64,000 bases of DNA from JBFMFR01 sp040752025 (GTDB lineage Bacteria; Chloroflexota; Anaerolineae; Anaerolineales; UBA4823), in contig JBFMFR010000004.1 of the NCBI GenBank assembly GCA_040752025.1, forward strand, positions 205,980-269,979, given 5' to 3'. Positions 24,713 to 33,183 of the stretch are shown piece by piece. The translations under genes and the position numbers were made by a program. The notes below the pieces were generated by a model. That model saw only the letters and a list, made by a program, of their open reading frames with translations, ran no database searches and had not been told where the DNA came from. Position 1 is the stretch's first letter. The number at the start of each line of letters is the position of its first letter.

Positions 24713-25381
24713 ATGAAGATACATACCATCAAGCTCAGTCTGGCCAACTGCTACCTGCTCGAAGCGCAGGCAGGTTTTGTGTTGGTGGATAGCGGGGCGT
24801 CGACGTCGCGCCCTCGCCTGGAAAAGGGGTTGGAGAACGCTGGCTGCCGGCCCGGAGGTCTGAACCTGGTCATCGCCACGCATGGCGATGCAGACCACGT
24901 GGGCAGCTCCGCTTATCTGCGCCAGCGCTATGCGACAAAGCTCGCCATGCACCCTGCCGATGTGGAAGCTGCTCAGACCGGCGACGCGACGCTGATCCGC
25001 AAGTTCCCGCACAGCCTGGGGGGATCGATCAACAAAGCCATGCTGCGCCTGTTCACTCTCAAGCCCGAGGACAGGTTCACGCCGGATATCTTGCTCGAGG
25101 ATGGCGACAATCTTTCCGCCTATGGTGTGGATGCCCAGGTGGTGCACATTGCGGTGCATTCCAATGGCTCGATCGGGCTTCTCACACCCGAAGGGGCGTT
25201 TCTTTGCGGAGACCTGTTCGTGAATTATTCCCGCCCCGCGCCCGGGCCGCTCATTTTCGGCCGCCAGGCATTCAAGGCCGCGCTCGCTAAGCTGGATCAG
25301 CTCAATATCCACAGTGTATACCCCGGGCATGGCAAACCCTTTGCGTGGGAGCAATATGAAAAACCAAACAGGACAGCGTAA
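24713..25381 (+). CDS. Metallo-beta-lactamase-fold hydrolase
   Basis: 222 aa, AAGGAG upstream. The metal motif is THGDADHVG (His57, Asp59, Asp61, His62), with a downstream GD (CGDLFV) and a final YPGHG giving the last His. The usual PGHT/S motif in the middle is changed to VHSNGS, which keeps a His. Many family members with this THGDxDH variant act as hydrolases of thioesters or lactones. It overlaps the following gene by 26 bases. Substrate unknown. Confidence 0.82.
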   Translation: MKIHTIKLSLANCYLLEAQAGFVLVDSGASTSRPRLEKGLENAGCRPGGLNLVIATHGDADHVGSSAYLRQRYATKLAMHPADVEAAQTGDATLIRKFPHSLGGSINKAMLRLFTLKPEDRFTPDILLEDGDNLSAYGVDAQVVHIAVHSNGSIGLLTPEGAFLCGDLFVNYSRPAPGPLIFGRQAFKAALAKLDQLNIHSVYPGHGKPFAWEQYEKPNRTA

Positions 25382-26030
25382 GCTCAACGCCACGCGGGTG
25401 ATCGCATCCACGGTGGGCGTTTTGTGCGGTATTTCAGGCCTCGAGCACGGCTTCTTCGAGACCTTGCAAGGCAGCGCCGTGCCCTCCGAACTGCTGATCA
25501 GCGCCATCGGCCCGGCGCAGCGCTTCTGGCCGGGCGGCGCCGAAACGGCCCTGACCATCGTGCCGAACTTTTTTGTTACCGGATTACTGGCGATGCTGGC
25601 CAGCCTGTTGGTGATCGTATGGTCGGCGGCGTTCATTCAGCGCGAATATGGCAGCCTGGTCTTTTTCTTGCTGTCAGTCTTCCAGTTCCTGGTCGGCGGC
25701 GGCTTCGCCCAAATCTTCCTGGTCCTATTGAACACGGCTGCCGCCACCCAGATCAACGCCCCCTGGAAAGGGTGGCGCGTCTTGCTGCCAGGTTTCCTGC
25801 GGCGCGGGCTGGCCAGGCTGTGGGTGGGGCTGCTGGTTGTGTTTGCTCTGGCATTTCTCAGTGCCATGTACGCGGCCGTTTTTGGCACTTTCCCGCTGGT
25901 CGGCAGCCTGTTCGACCTGCGTATAGAGAACATGACCGATACGCTCTACTCGCTCGGGTATGGGCTGCTGGCACTGCTGCCGTTGACCGTCCTGGCAGAT
26001 CTGGCGCAGGATATTGAGAATTTCGTGTAG
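25356..26030 (+). CDS. Membrane protein of second paralogous family (copy B)
   Basis: 224 aa from ATG at 25356 inside the end of the hydrolase gene, with GGGAG upstream. It matches copy A at 15818 through the pattern SGLEHGFFETLQG, IGP, TIVPNFFVTGLLAML, VIVWSAAFIQREYG, and the GGGF/TQIN region. About five hydrophobic helices. The pair shows that this cluster and the 13-22 kb cluster share ancestry. This copy lacks the Cys pair of copy A. Confidence 0.72.
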   Translation: MKNQTGQRKLNATRVIASTVGVLCGISGLEHGFFETLQGSAVPSELLISAIGPAQRFWPGGAETALTIVPNFFVTGLLAMLASLLVIVWSAAFIQREYGSLVFFLLSVFQFLVGGGFAQIFLVLLNTAAATQINAPWKGWRVLLPGFLRRGLARLWVGLLVVFALAFLSAMYAAVFGTFPLVGSLFDLRIENMTDTLYSLGYGLLALLPLTVLADLAQDIENFV

Positions 26031-26046
26031 TTTTGGAGAGAAAATA

Positions 26047-26853
26047 ATGGATCATTCACCGGTAGTTCGTCGAGACCTTTCCCTGGCTTACCGCCTCTCG
26101 TCCGTGGTGGCTTTCCTGATGGCAGCAGCCTCCCTGGCCGGTTTGCTTTTCTCGTCAGTTGCCTATCCCAGCGAAGAACTGCGCCGCTCGTTCATCTCCA
26201 ACGATGTGGTCAACCTGTTCATCGGGCTGCCCATCCTGCTGGGCTCGCTGTGGTTCGCCCGGCGCGGCAGTCTGCTCGGCCTGCTCTTCTGGCCGGGGGC
26301 GCTGCTATATACCACCTACAACTACATCGCCTACACCGTGGCCATGCTGCTTTCCTGGCAGTTTGTCTTGTTTCTGGCCCTGGTGCTGTTGAGCGTGTAC
26401 GCCCTCTACCTGCTGCTCGCCGGCCTGGACGCCGCCGTAGTCCAGGCCCGGCTCAAGGGCAAAGTTCCCGAGCGCTTTACCGGCGGGGCGCTGGTCGTCT
26501 TTGGTATTTTGATCCTCCTGCTGGCGATCGGAGCGCTTGCCCCGGCCCTGACCGGCCAATCGCAGGCCTCGTGGGCTGAACTGGCGGCGCGCGTCGCCGA
26601 CCTGCTGCTCGTCCCGGCCTGGCTGGTGTGTGGGGTGCTGCTGTGGCGGCGGCGGGCGCTCGGCTACCTGGCCGGGGTGGGGCTGCTCTTCCAGGCCAGT
26701 ATGTTGTTCGTCGGCCTGCTCATTTTCTTCATCTTGCAGCCGTTGGTGGCGGGCGTGCCCTTCCCGGTGGCGGATTTCGTCACCGTTGCTGTGATGAGCC
26801 TGATCTGCTTCATCCCTTTCGGGCTGTTCCTGCGTGGGGTGGCTGCGAAGTGA
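26047..26853 (+). CDS. Multi-pass membrane protein, unknown family
   Basis: 268 aa, start at 26047 with TTGGAGAG upstream. About eight hydrophobic helices with short loops; a charged segment (QARLKGKVPERFTGG) near the middle. No residues of an enzyme family can be seen. Its TGA overlaps the GTG of the glycosyltransferase gene (GTGA), so coupling is likely. It could be a transporter or partner of that enzyme. Confidence 0.65.
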   Translation: MDHSPVVRRDLSLAYRLSSVVAFLMAAASLAGLLFSSVAYPSEELRRSFISNDVVNLFIGLPILLGSLWFARRGSLLGLLFWPGALLYTTYNYIAYTVAMLLSWQFVLFLALVLLSVYALYLLLAGLDAAVVQARLKGKVPERFTGGALVVFGILILLLAIGALAPALTGQSQASWAELAARVADLLLVPAWLVCGVLLWRRRALGYLAGVGLLFQASMLFVGLLIFFILQPLVAGVPFPVADFVTVAVMSLICFIPFGLFLRGVAAK

Positions 26854-28352
26854 AATGGATCGTCATAATCATCTTGGCTACCGTGATGTACACCTTTGGT
26901 GTCTCGCACGAGAGCTTCTGGTATGATGAGGCCTACTCGTCGGTCATAGCGAGCTACTTGCCGTGGCAGATTCCAGCGCAAGTGATGGTGGACAACCATC
27001 CTCCGCTCTACTACATCCTGCTGAGCCTGGTGCGGATGGCTCTGGGGAACTCTGAATGGGCTCTGCGTTCGCTATCGGTAGCGGGAGCGGTAGGGCTGGT
27101 GGCGTTAGGGGCTGGCCCAGTCCGGCGGATATTCGGAAACCGCAACGCGTTTCTCTATGCGATCGTGGTGCTGTTTACGCCGGCAATTCTCATCTATGCC
27201 CACGAAGCGCGCATGTACTCCTTGGCAATCTTCACCGTGACAGCCGCTGCGTTGTATGGGTATCTGGCGGTAACGGAGAACCATCGGCGCGATTGGGTGC
27301 TGTTCGGCGCGGCAACGCTGGCCAGCGCCTATCTCCATTACTATGGCCTCATCGCAGCTTTTTTCCTGCACGCGTTTGTTTTTTCCTGGCTTTTGATCAA
27401 GCGGCGCGGGCAGCTAAAAACGTACCTGATCGTTGCGGCGTTCGTTGTAGTTGTGTATCTTCCCTGGCTGATCGTATTCATTCGACAGACGCTGAGTGCG
27501 CATAACGCTTTTTGGTTGGGGCCGCTCTCGTGGGATGGGATCCAGGTCGCTTTCATCCAACCGTTCGCATATAGAGAGCAATTCCCCACCCGCTCGTTCG
27601 CCCAATTTCTATCAGACGTTCCGTTAACTCAATACCTGGCTTTCGCATTGGCCTCAGTCCTATGTGTCAGCGGGTTGATCGTCGCCTGGCGGAAGGGAGC
27701 CGAGCGGGAAGCCGGATTTGGCCGCTTTGTTTTTCTGGTGTACCTCGGGGTAGTGGTCACAACGATGCTGGTTTCCCTGTACCTGATTCCGATTTTCTTC
27801 TCCCGCTATCTCCTGGTGGTATCCGGGTTGTTCCTGCTGCTTGTGTCGCTGGGCATGGGGATGCTGCCGGGTAAATACCTGCCCTGGATCGCGGCAGGGC
27901 TGTTTGCGATCTTGAATGTCTTCGCCATCAAAGATATTTACACCCAGTATTTCAACCATCCGATGCGACAGTTGGTGGAAAAGCTGGATGGAGCCGTTCA
28001 GCCGGACGATCTCATCATTACATCCGATTCCTATTCCCTGGGCCCGGCGTTCTATTACTGGCCACAGGCGGTTCACTATCATCAGAACAATCCATACGAA
28101 GCCCGATGGGGAGATGTGCTCAATTCATTCGTTCCCCCGCTGCATTACGAAAAAGACCTGCCGGAATTGCTGGCGGCGCATAAAACGTTCTGGTATATCA
28201 CCTCCAACACTGGTGGGTCCTTGCCCATCTTTGAAGTGCTGCAAGGGGTGCAAGGATGGGAGCGGTGGGAGCTGTCCGGTCCCCGGGTGGTAGCACAAGA
28301 ACAATATTCCCCCATCATGTTTAAGGCGCAGAAGTATGTGTATAAGAGGTAG
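26850..28352 (+). CDS. GT39/ArnT-like membrane glycosyltransferase
   Basis: 500 aa from GTG at 26850, overlapping the previous stop. The N-terminus has FWYDEAYSS, the acidic motif in the first loop of PMT/ArnT/GT-C enzymes, followed by DNHPPLYYILL and many helices (LIYAHEARMYSLA is also typical). The C-terminal about 120 residues form a soluble domain. These enzymes use polyprenyl-phosphate sugars and transfer to protein or lipid. It is the last gene of this run; the broken gene at 28346 overlaps its end. Confidence 0.82.
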   Translation: MKWIVIIILATVMYTFGVSHESFWYDEAYSSVIASYLPWQIPAQVMVDNHPPLYYILLSLVRMALGNSEWALRSLSVAGAVGLVALGAGPVRRIFGNRNAFLYAIVVLFTPAILIYAHEARMYSLAIFTVTAAALYGYLAVTENHRRDWVLFGAATLASAYLHYYGLIAAFFLHAFVFSWLLIKRRGQLKTYLIVAAFVVVVYLPWLIVFIRQTLSAHNAFWLGPLSWDGIQVAFIQPFAYREQFPTRSFAQFLSDVPLTQYLAFALASVLCVSGLIVAWRKGAEREAGFGRFVFLVYLGVVVTTMLVSLYLIPIFFSRYLLVVSGLFLLLVSLGMGMLPGKYLPWIAAGLFAILNVFAIKDIYTQYFNHPMRQLVEKLDGAVQPDDLIITSDSYSLGPAFYYWPQAVHYHQNNPYEARWGDVLNSFVPPLHYEKDLPELLAAHKTFWYITSNTGGSLPIFEVLQGVQGWERWELSGPRVVAQEQYSPIMFKAQKYVYKR

Positions 28353-28793
28353 CAAGCTCTAAGTGCGCAGGTTGCCTGCTATTCCTCCTGGGCACTGCCC
28401 TGGCTTTCATCCTGTATCCGATTTGCGCCGGGTTCGCTTTCGCTGTCCATCCCAACCTGTTCAGCCTGAGCATCAGCCACGATCCCCTGGAAAAGATCGC
28501 CGAATTTCACGGCAACCAGCTTTTGCATTTCGGGCATTTTTTGATGGTCCTGGCTGTCCCCATGCTGATCGTGATCGTCATTCACTTGATGAACCTGCTC
28601 GAAACTCGAGGCGCCTGGTGGGGATTCTTTGGCGGCCTCCTGGCCGTGGGGGCGCGGTGATCTTATCGATATCATCGGGCTGGTCGCTACGATTTTCCTG
28701 GGCCTGGGCTTCATCCCCTACGCCGTTTACCTGGTTCGAAACGCTTGCCTCCTCTTGACAACTGACCCCGGGTCAGTTATAATGCTTCTATAA
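28346..28793 (+). pseudogene. Frameshifted, start-less membrane protein remnant
   Basis: Frame 2 reads a hydrophobic sequence (GTALAFILYPICAGFAF, HFGHFLMVLAVPMLIVIVIH, GGLLAVGAR) and stops at 28658-28660. Frame 3 continues it (GDLIDIIGLVATIFLGLGF, YAVYLVRN) to TAA at 28791-28793. Dropping one G from the GGGGG at 28648-28652 joins the two. No ATG, GTG or TTG lies upstream in frame before the stop at 28343. So it is either a decayed gene, or a sequencing error plus a missing start. Its last codons run through the TetR operator. Confidence 0.6.
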
Positions 28794-28814
28794 TTGACCC
28801 GGGGTCAATTATAG
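28755..28814 (+). promoter_or_regulatory. TetR promoter with two perfect operator palindromes
   Basis: TTGACA (28755-28760) and TATAAT (28778-28783) are a perfect sigma70 pair 17 bases apart. Between and over them is a 19-bp palindrome, AACTGACCC/C/GGGTCAGTT (28760-28778). A second, 27 bp (28788-28814), has 13-base arms CTATAATTGACCC and GGGTCAATTATAG around one G and lies over the start region and ribosome site. Both share the core TGACCC-N-GGGTCA. The arrangement is typical of TetR autorepression. Confidence 0.85.
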
Positions 28815-28825
28815 AAGGAGCAAAA

Positions 28826-29491
28826 TTGACGATCAAACAACGCGCCGTAACGGAAGAACAGCGGCTGGAACGCCGCCAGGCCCTGGTTGAAGCCGCCTGG
28901 CGGCTTTTCCAGGACAAGGCTTACCAAGCCATCAACATTGCGGATGTAGCCAGCGCAGCCGGGCTGGCAAAGGGCACCGTCTACCTCTACTTTGGCACCA
29001 AGGAAGCGCTGTTTCTGGCTGTGCAGGAACAGCAGTTAGCCGAGTGGTCCAATGCTCTCGCAGGGCAGTTGGCAGGCCTGGCCGGGTGCGGTCAGGTTGG
29101 CGCAGTGGCCGATGTGGTCTGCGGCACGCTCAGCCAGCGCCCGGCCCTGACACGCCTGTTCGCCATCCTGCACGTTGTCCTGGAACAAAACATCGCTTAT
29201 CCCACCGCGCTGGCTTTCAAGCAAATGTTGCTGGAGCGCATTCTGCGTACTGGGGCAGCGCTGGAAGCCTGTTTGCCGGCTTTGCCCCCGGGGCAGGGGG
29301 CGCAGGCAGCTATGTGGATTTATACCTTTTTGCTCGGCTTACAGCAGCTTACCAATCCTTCGCCGATCATCCGCCGGGTGATCGCTCAAGAACCGGGCAT
29401 GCAGGTTTTTGACCTGGATTTTTGCCGCGAGTGCAAAGCGGTGGTGATGGCGCTTTTGGCCGGCTTGGAGAACAGGAGTGACCAGGAATGA
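28826..29491 (+). CDS. TetR-family transcriptional regulator
   Basis: 221 aa from TTG at 28826, six bases after AGAAGGAG; no ATG is available. Classic N-terminal HTH: LVEAAWRLFQDKAYQAINIADVASAAGLAKGTVYLYFGTKE, here in parts, ending YLYF. The C-terminal half is a ligand-binding helical bundle. It is followed by an SDR gene with ATGA overlap and so probably controls the 28826-30297 pair, itself and maybe the divergent or neighbouring SDR/flavodoxin genes. The inducer is not known. Confidence 0.92.
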   Translation: MTIKQRAVTEEQRLERRQALVEAAWRLFQDKAYQAINIADVASAAGLAKGTVYLYFGTKEALFLAVQEQQLAEWSNALAGQLAGLAGCGQVGAVADVVCGTLSQRPALTRLFAILHVVLEQNIAYPTALAFKQMLLERILRTGAALEACLPALPPGQGAQAAMWIYTFLLGLQQLTNPSPIIRRVIAQEPGMQVFDLDFCRECKAVVMALLAGLENRSDQE

Positions 29492-30297
29492 AAGCAAAAC
29501 TTGAACAAACTGCATTGATCACCGGGGCCAGCAGCGGCATTGGGCTCGAACTGGCGCGCTTGTTTGCCGCGGATGGCTACGACCTGGCGCTGGCAGCGCG
29601 CAACCAGGATAAGCTGGAGAAAGTGGCGCAGGATCTGCGCTCCGCTCACGGTGTGCGGGTGGCTGTAATCCCCACCGACCTGGGCAGGCCGGGCGCGGCG
29701 ATCGAGATTGTCGCCCATCTGCTGCAGCAGGGCATTGAAATCGACGTGTTGGTCAACAACGCTGGTACGCAGGTTTATGCCCTTTTTGCTGAGGCAGATT
29801 CGCAAAGATTGGTGGATATGCTCCAGGTCAATATCACTGCCCTGGTGCAGTTGACGCATCTACTGCTGCCGGGCATGCTGCGGCGCAAGCGCGGCAGGAT
29901 CCTCAACTTGGGATCGACTGGTTCTTTTGTGCCGGGGCCCTTGAACGCCGTCTATTGCGCCAGCAAGGCTTTTGTGCTCAGCTTTACGGAGGCTATCGCC
30001 GCCGAGCTGGACGGGACTGGTGTGACGGTGACAGCCCTGTGCCCCGGTGCGACTCAAACCGAATTCGCCCAGCGCCACGGGCTGCAAGACACGCGCCTCT
30101 TCCAATCTGCCATGCCCGCCGCCCAGGTGGCCATGATTGGCTACCGCGCCCTGCTGAAGGGCCAGCGCGTGGTCATTGCCGGCGGCGCCAACCGGCTGCA
30201 AATCCTGTCCTTCAAATTGTTGGGGCCCTTCATGCCTCTGATTCCCAATCGCACGTTGATGCAGATGGGTAGCTTCTTCATGGGGAAGGTGAACTGA
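29488..30297 (+). CDS. Short-chain dehydrogenase/reductase
   Basis: 269 aa, coupled to tetR by ATGA. NAD(P) loop TGASSGIG at the N-terminus, NNAG, catalytic Ser in LGSTGSF and the YCASK catalytic Tyr/Lys. The following LCPGATQTEF is the usual end of classical SDRs of the DltE/YqjQ type. The last 40 residues are hydrophobic and could contact the membrane. Control by the TetR operator upstream is likely. Confidence 0.9.
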   Translation: MKAKLEQTALITGASSGIGLELARLFAADGYDLALAARNQDKLEKVAQDLRSAHGVRVAVIPTDLGRPGAAIEIVAHLLQQGIEIDVLVNNAGTQVYALFAEADSQRLVDMLQVNITALVQLTHLLLPGMLRRKRGRILNLGSTGSFVPGPLNAVYCASKAFVLSFTEAIAAELDGTGVTVTALCPGATQTEFAQRHGLQDTRLFQSAMPAAQVAMIGYRALLKGQRVVIAGGANRLQILSFKLLGPFMPLIPNRTLMQMGSFFMGKVN

Positions 30298-30309
30298 CCG
30301 CCGTCAGTT
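30292..30309. terminator. Small hairpin between convergent genes
   Basis: AACTGAC-CGCC-GTCAGTT spans the stop codon of the SDR gene and lies 10 bases before the end of the convergent degV-like gene. A seven-base stem could end transcription from either side. Its arms match the outer half-sites of the TetR operator, but the spacing is one base shorter (4 instead of 5). Confidence 0.3.
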
Positions 30310-30318
30310 ATCCCAGTT

Positions 30319-31164
30319 TCACTTCACGTACAATGCCACACCGATCGTGCCTGGCCCAACGTGCACGCCGATCACCGGGCTGAGTTCGAAGGTGTGGATC
30401 TCTTCGCATTGGATGCGTTTGGCCAGGCGGGCCTGGAACGTCGCAGCCTCTTTTGCGGCATTAGAATGGAAAATTGATGCGTTGACGGGTTGCTTGCCGG
30501 CTTTCTCTTCTGCCAGCTCGCTCAGGCGCGCCAGGGCTTTCTGTTTCGTACGCACGCGCTCCAGTGCATCGATTTTACCCTCCTGGTTCATGAACAGGAT
30601 CGGCTTGATGCCGAGCATGGTTCCCAGGTAGCGCGATGCGCCGCCAATCCGCCCGCCTTTTTGCAGGTATTTCAAAGTATCCACGACGAAGAACACATGC
30701 AATTTCTGGGCGACGTCGCGCGCAATTTGGGCGACTTCGCCCAGGCTGCGACCCTGCTCGACCGCGCCAGCGGCAGCCAGCACTGCCAATGCCAGTCCAC
30801 CGGTGGTGGAAAAGCTATCAACAACTTCAACGGGCGCCTTGGTGAACTGAGCCGCGGCGGCCTGGGCGGAGGCCACTGTTCCGCTGATCCCTGAAGAGAC
30901 CAACAGCGCCACGATGCCATCGCATCCAGTCGCCAGTTCATCGAAAGCCTGGAGGAAATCATTTGTAGAAGGCTGCGAGGTAGTAGGGATATCGTCTCGG
31001 GCTTCCAGGCGGTCATAAAACGCTGCCGGGGTGATGTCAACGCCATCCAGTAAGGTTTCCTCGCCCCAGTGGATTTTGAGCGGGATCACCTTGATGCTAT
31101 ACCGTTTGACCAAATCCGGGGGTAAATAGGCGGTGCTGTCGGTTATGATAGCAATGTGCGGCAT
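30319..31164 (-). CDS. DegV-family fatty-acid-binding protein
   Basis: 281 aa, with AGGAG before the ATG. Starts IAIITDSTAYLPPDLVKRY and shows TTSQPS, VDSFSTTGG, DTLKYLQKGGRIGG and a final PGTIGVALYV, all typical of DegV (FakB-type) proteins that hold a fatty acid for phosphorylation by a FakA kinase. No fakA-like gene is present here. It stands alone between convergent tetR/SDR and divergent SDR genes. Confidence 0.92.
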   Translation of the reverse strand: MPHIAIITDSTAYLPPDLVKRYSIKVIPLKIHWGEETLLDGVDITPAAFYDRLEARDDIPTTSQPSTNDFLQAFDELATGCDGIVALLVSSGISGTVASAQAAAAQFTKAPVEVVDSFSTTGGLALAVLAAAGAVEQGRSLGEVAQIARDVAQKLHVFFVVDTLKYLQKGGRIGGASRYLGTMLGIKPILFMNQEGKIDALERVRTKQKALARLSELAEEKAGKQPVNASIFHSNAAKEAATFQARLAKRIQCEEIHTFELSPVIGVHVGPGTIGVALYVK

Positions 31165-31366
31165 AATGGCTCTCCTAAGTTAGATGATAGAGTTCTGCGT
31201 GTCACTTTCGAATAAATGTAATCCTACCACAGAAAAACTTTTCGAAGGGCCCTTTCAAATTTACCTGCGTTATGAAATTCCGGTGATTTCCAGCCGCCGA
31301 ATTTGGTAAAATTGCACTGTTTTGCCTTCGGACGTCTACGTTCGGGTTTGGCACGGCAGGAGATCA

Positions 31367-32596
31367 ATGGATACTCTCGTTATTTCGCAACTTGGACTCG
31401 AGCCCGACGCCTTGCGCGGCGAATCGGTCATCGTCACCGGCGCAGGCGGTGGGATCGGCTACGAAGCCGCCCGGGCGCTGCTCTGGTTGGGCGCCAACGT
31501 AGTCATCGCCGAGGTTGATGCCCCCCGTGGTGCGCAGGCCGCCCAAACCCTGGGCGCCGAGTTCGACCTGGCGCGGGTCTTGTTCGTCTCCACCGATGTA
31601 GGCGACGAAGCCAGCGTGCAGGAGTTGTACCGTCAGGCCGTGGCGCGCTTTGGCAAAGTGGATGGGGTGATCAACAACGCCACCATCGCCGTGCTCGGCA
31701 AAGTGGTCGATCTGCCCATCGCAGACTGGGACGCCAGCTACCGCGTCAACCTGCGCGGCCCGGTTTTGATGGCGCGTGCCTTCCTCCCGGATATGCTCCG
31801 CCGCCAGCATGGCGTCTTTGTGTGCGTGTCTTCCACGGGCACAGCCTTCCTGGGCGGCTACGAGACTTTTAAAGCGGCCCAGGTGCACCTGGCGAATACC
31901 CTCGACGCCGAGCTGGAAGGCAGCGGCGTGATCGCCTTCACGATTGGCCCCGGCCTGGTGCCCACCCAGACCGCCAGCTGCGCCGTTGAGCAGTTGGCTC
32001 CCCAGATGGGCATGAGCGTGGAGCAGTTCTTCGAGATGAACCGGGGCGCTGTGCTCACCCCCGAGGAAGCTGGCGCTGGCTTTGCCGTGTCCATCGTATT
32101 GGCCGAACAGTTTCGCGGCATGGAGATCTCCTCCTTGCAGGCTCTGAAAGTTGCCGACATCAACTATGGAGCGGGGGACAGTCAGGATGAAGCGGTCGAG
32201 ATCGAGGCCGGGCAGCGCCAGGCGGCGCTGGCGCTGTGCCAGGGTGTGCGCCGCACCCTGCAAGAGCAGTCCGACGGCTGGAAGCAGCGCTCGCTCTTCG
32301 AGCGTCAGTGGGTGCTGCGCGACTTCAAAAAGAGCGCTGGCATGAGCGTGGAAGAATGGCTGTCTGCCCTGGCGCGCCTGGAAGCCGGCCTGCAAGGCGA
32401 AGGCGAGGTCCCCAGGCTGCCTCTGTCGAAGCTGGCCGGCTACTACGATCACCTGGCGGAGCTGGCCAAAGGCTACGAAAAAGACCCCGCCAAATTGCAG
32501 GAGAACCTGCGGTACGTGTACGCCTGGCGCGATGAAGCCGCCCAACTGGAAAATATACTCCTTGCACAGACAGGGAAAACAGGAGAGACATCATGA
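31367..32596 (+). CDS. SDR oxidoreductase with C-terminal helical extension
   Basis: 409 aa from ATG at 31367 (CAGGAG upstream). Residues about 15-240 are an SDR: TGAGGGIG, NNATIA, CVSSTGTAF and YETFK giving the Tyr-x3-Lys pair. The residues after about 250 form an acidic, Gln/Glu-rich helical extension of some 150 residues that classical SDRs lack (QRQAALALCQGVRRTLQEQ, LAGYYDHLAELAKGYEKD). It is coupled by ATGA to a flavodoxin-like gene. The extension may be a partner-binding or dimerisation domain. Confidence 0.85.
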   Translation: MDTLVISQLGLEPDALRGESVIVTGAGGGIGYEAARALLWLGANVVIAEVDAPRGAQAAQTLGAEFDLARVLFVSTDVGDEASVQELYRQAVARFGKVDGVINNATIAVLGKVVDLPIADWDASYRVNLRGPVLMARAFLPDMLRRQHGVFVCVSSTGTAFLGGYETFKAAQVHLANTLDAELEGSGVIAFTIGPGLVPTQTASCAVEQLAPQMGMSVEQFFEMNRGAVLTPEEAGAGFAVSIVLAEQFRGMEISSLQALKVADINYGAGDSQDEAVEIEAGQRQAALALCQGVRRTLQEQSDGWKQRSLFERQWVLRDFKKSAGMSVEEWLSALARLEAGLQGEGEVPRLPLSKLAGYYDHLAELAKGYEKDPAKLQENLRYVYAWRDEAAQLENILLAQTGKTGETS

Positions 32597-33174
32597 AAAA
32601 GATTTTGGTCGCCTACGCCACCAATTCCGGCACCACCGCGGATGTCGCCCGTAGGATCGGCGAGCAGCTTCAGAAACACGGTCACCAGGTGGATGTGTTT
32701 CTTTTAGAGGAAATCCCCAGCCTGGAGGCCTACGAGGCCGTCCTGCTCGGCGCCCCGATGATCGTGGGCTGGCACCGCGCCGCCCGCGCTTTCCTCAAGC
32801 AACACCAGGCCCGCCTGGCCCAGATCCCCGTGGCGCTGTTCGTCACCTGCATGAGCCTGACGCAGACCAATACCGCCCAGGTAGACGGCGTTCCGGTCAG
32901 CGTGGACCCGGACCTGCCCAAGCCGCCTGCCCGCCAGGGCCGCCTGAGCTTCAAAGAGCGCTACGCCACTGTAGAGAACTACCTGCGCCCGGTATTGAAA
33001 GTAGCCCCCCAGGTCAGACCAATCAGCGTGGCCTTCTTCGGCGGTCGCCTGGACCTCTACCGCTTGAAGTGGTGGCAGAGCCTGTTCGTCCTGCTCATCA
33101 TCCAGGCCCAACTGGGCGATAAGCGCAACTGGCCCGCCATCGAGGCCTGGGCGGATAGCCTGGCAGAACTTTGA
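32593..33174 (+). CDS. Flavodoxin-domain protein
   Basis: 193 aa. FMN loop VAYATNSGTTADVARRIG, then AVLLGAPMIVGWHRAARAFL, close in pattern to the HemG-like protein at 21898 (VAGSAIQAKRW). The C-terminal GGRLDLYRLKWWQSLFVLLI contains a hydrophobic stretch that may attach to the membrane, as in menaquinone-dependent oxidases. Coupled by ATGA to the SDR, so electrons may pass between the two. It ends ten bases from the convergent kinase gene. Confidence 0.78.
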   Translation: MKKILVAYATNSGTTADVARRIGEQLQKHGHQVDVFLLEEIPSLEAYEAVLLGAPMIVGWHRAARAFLKQHQARLAQIPVALFVTCMSLTQTNTAQVDGVPVSVDPDLPKPPARQGRLSFKERYATVENYLRPVLKVAPQVRPISVAFFGGRLDLYRLKWWQSLFVLLIIQAQLGDKRNWPAIEAWADSLAEL

Positions 33175-33183
33175 TTGAGCTGG

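Noticed and set aside
24577..24792. 71-codon frame before the MBL gene
   Set aside because: It overlaps the MBL gene in another frame, has no ribosome site and no recognisable pattern beyond a short hydrophobic start.
28363..28758. 131-codon frame after the glycosyltransferase
   Set aside because: Its residues look random (many Pro/Arg/His), while the two other frames carry clear hydrophobic protein pattern of the broken gene.
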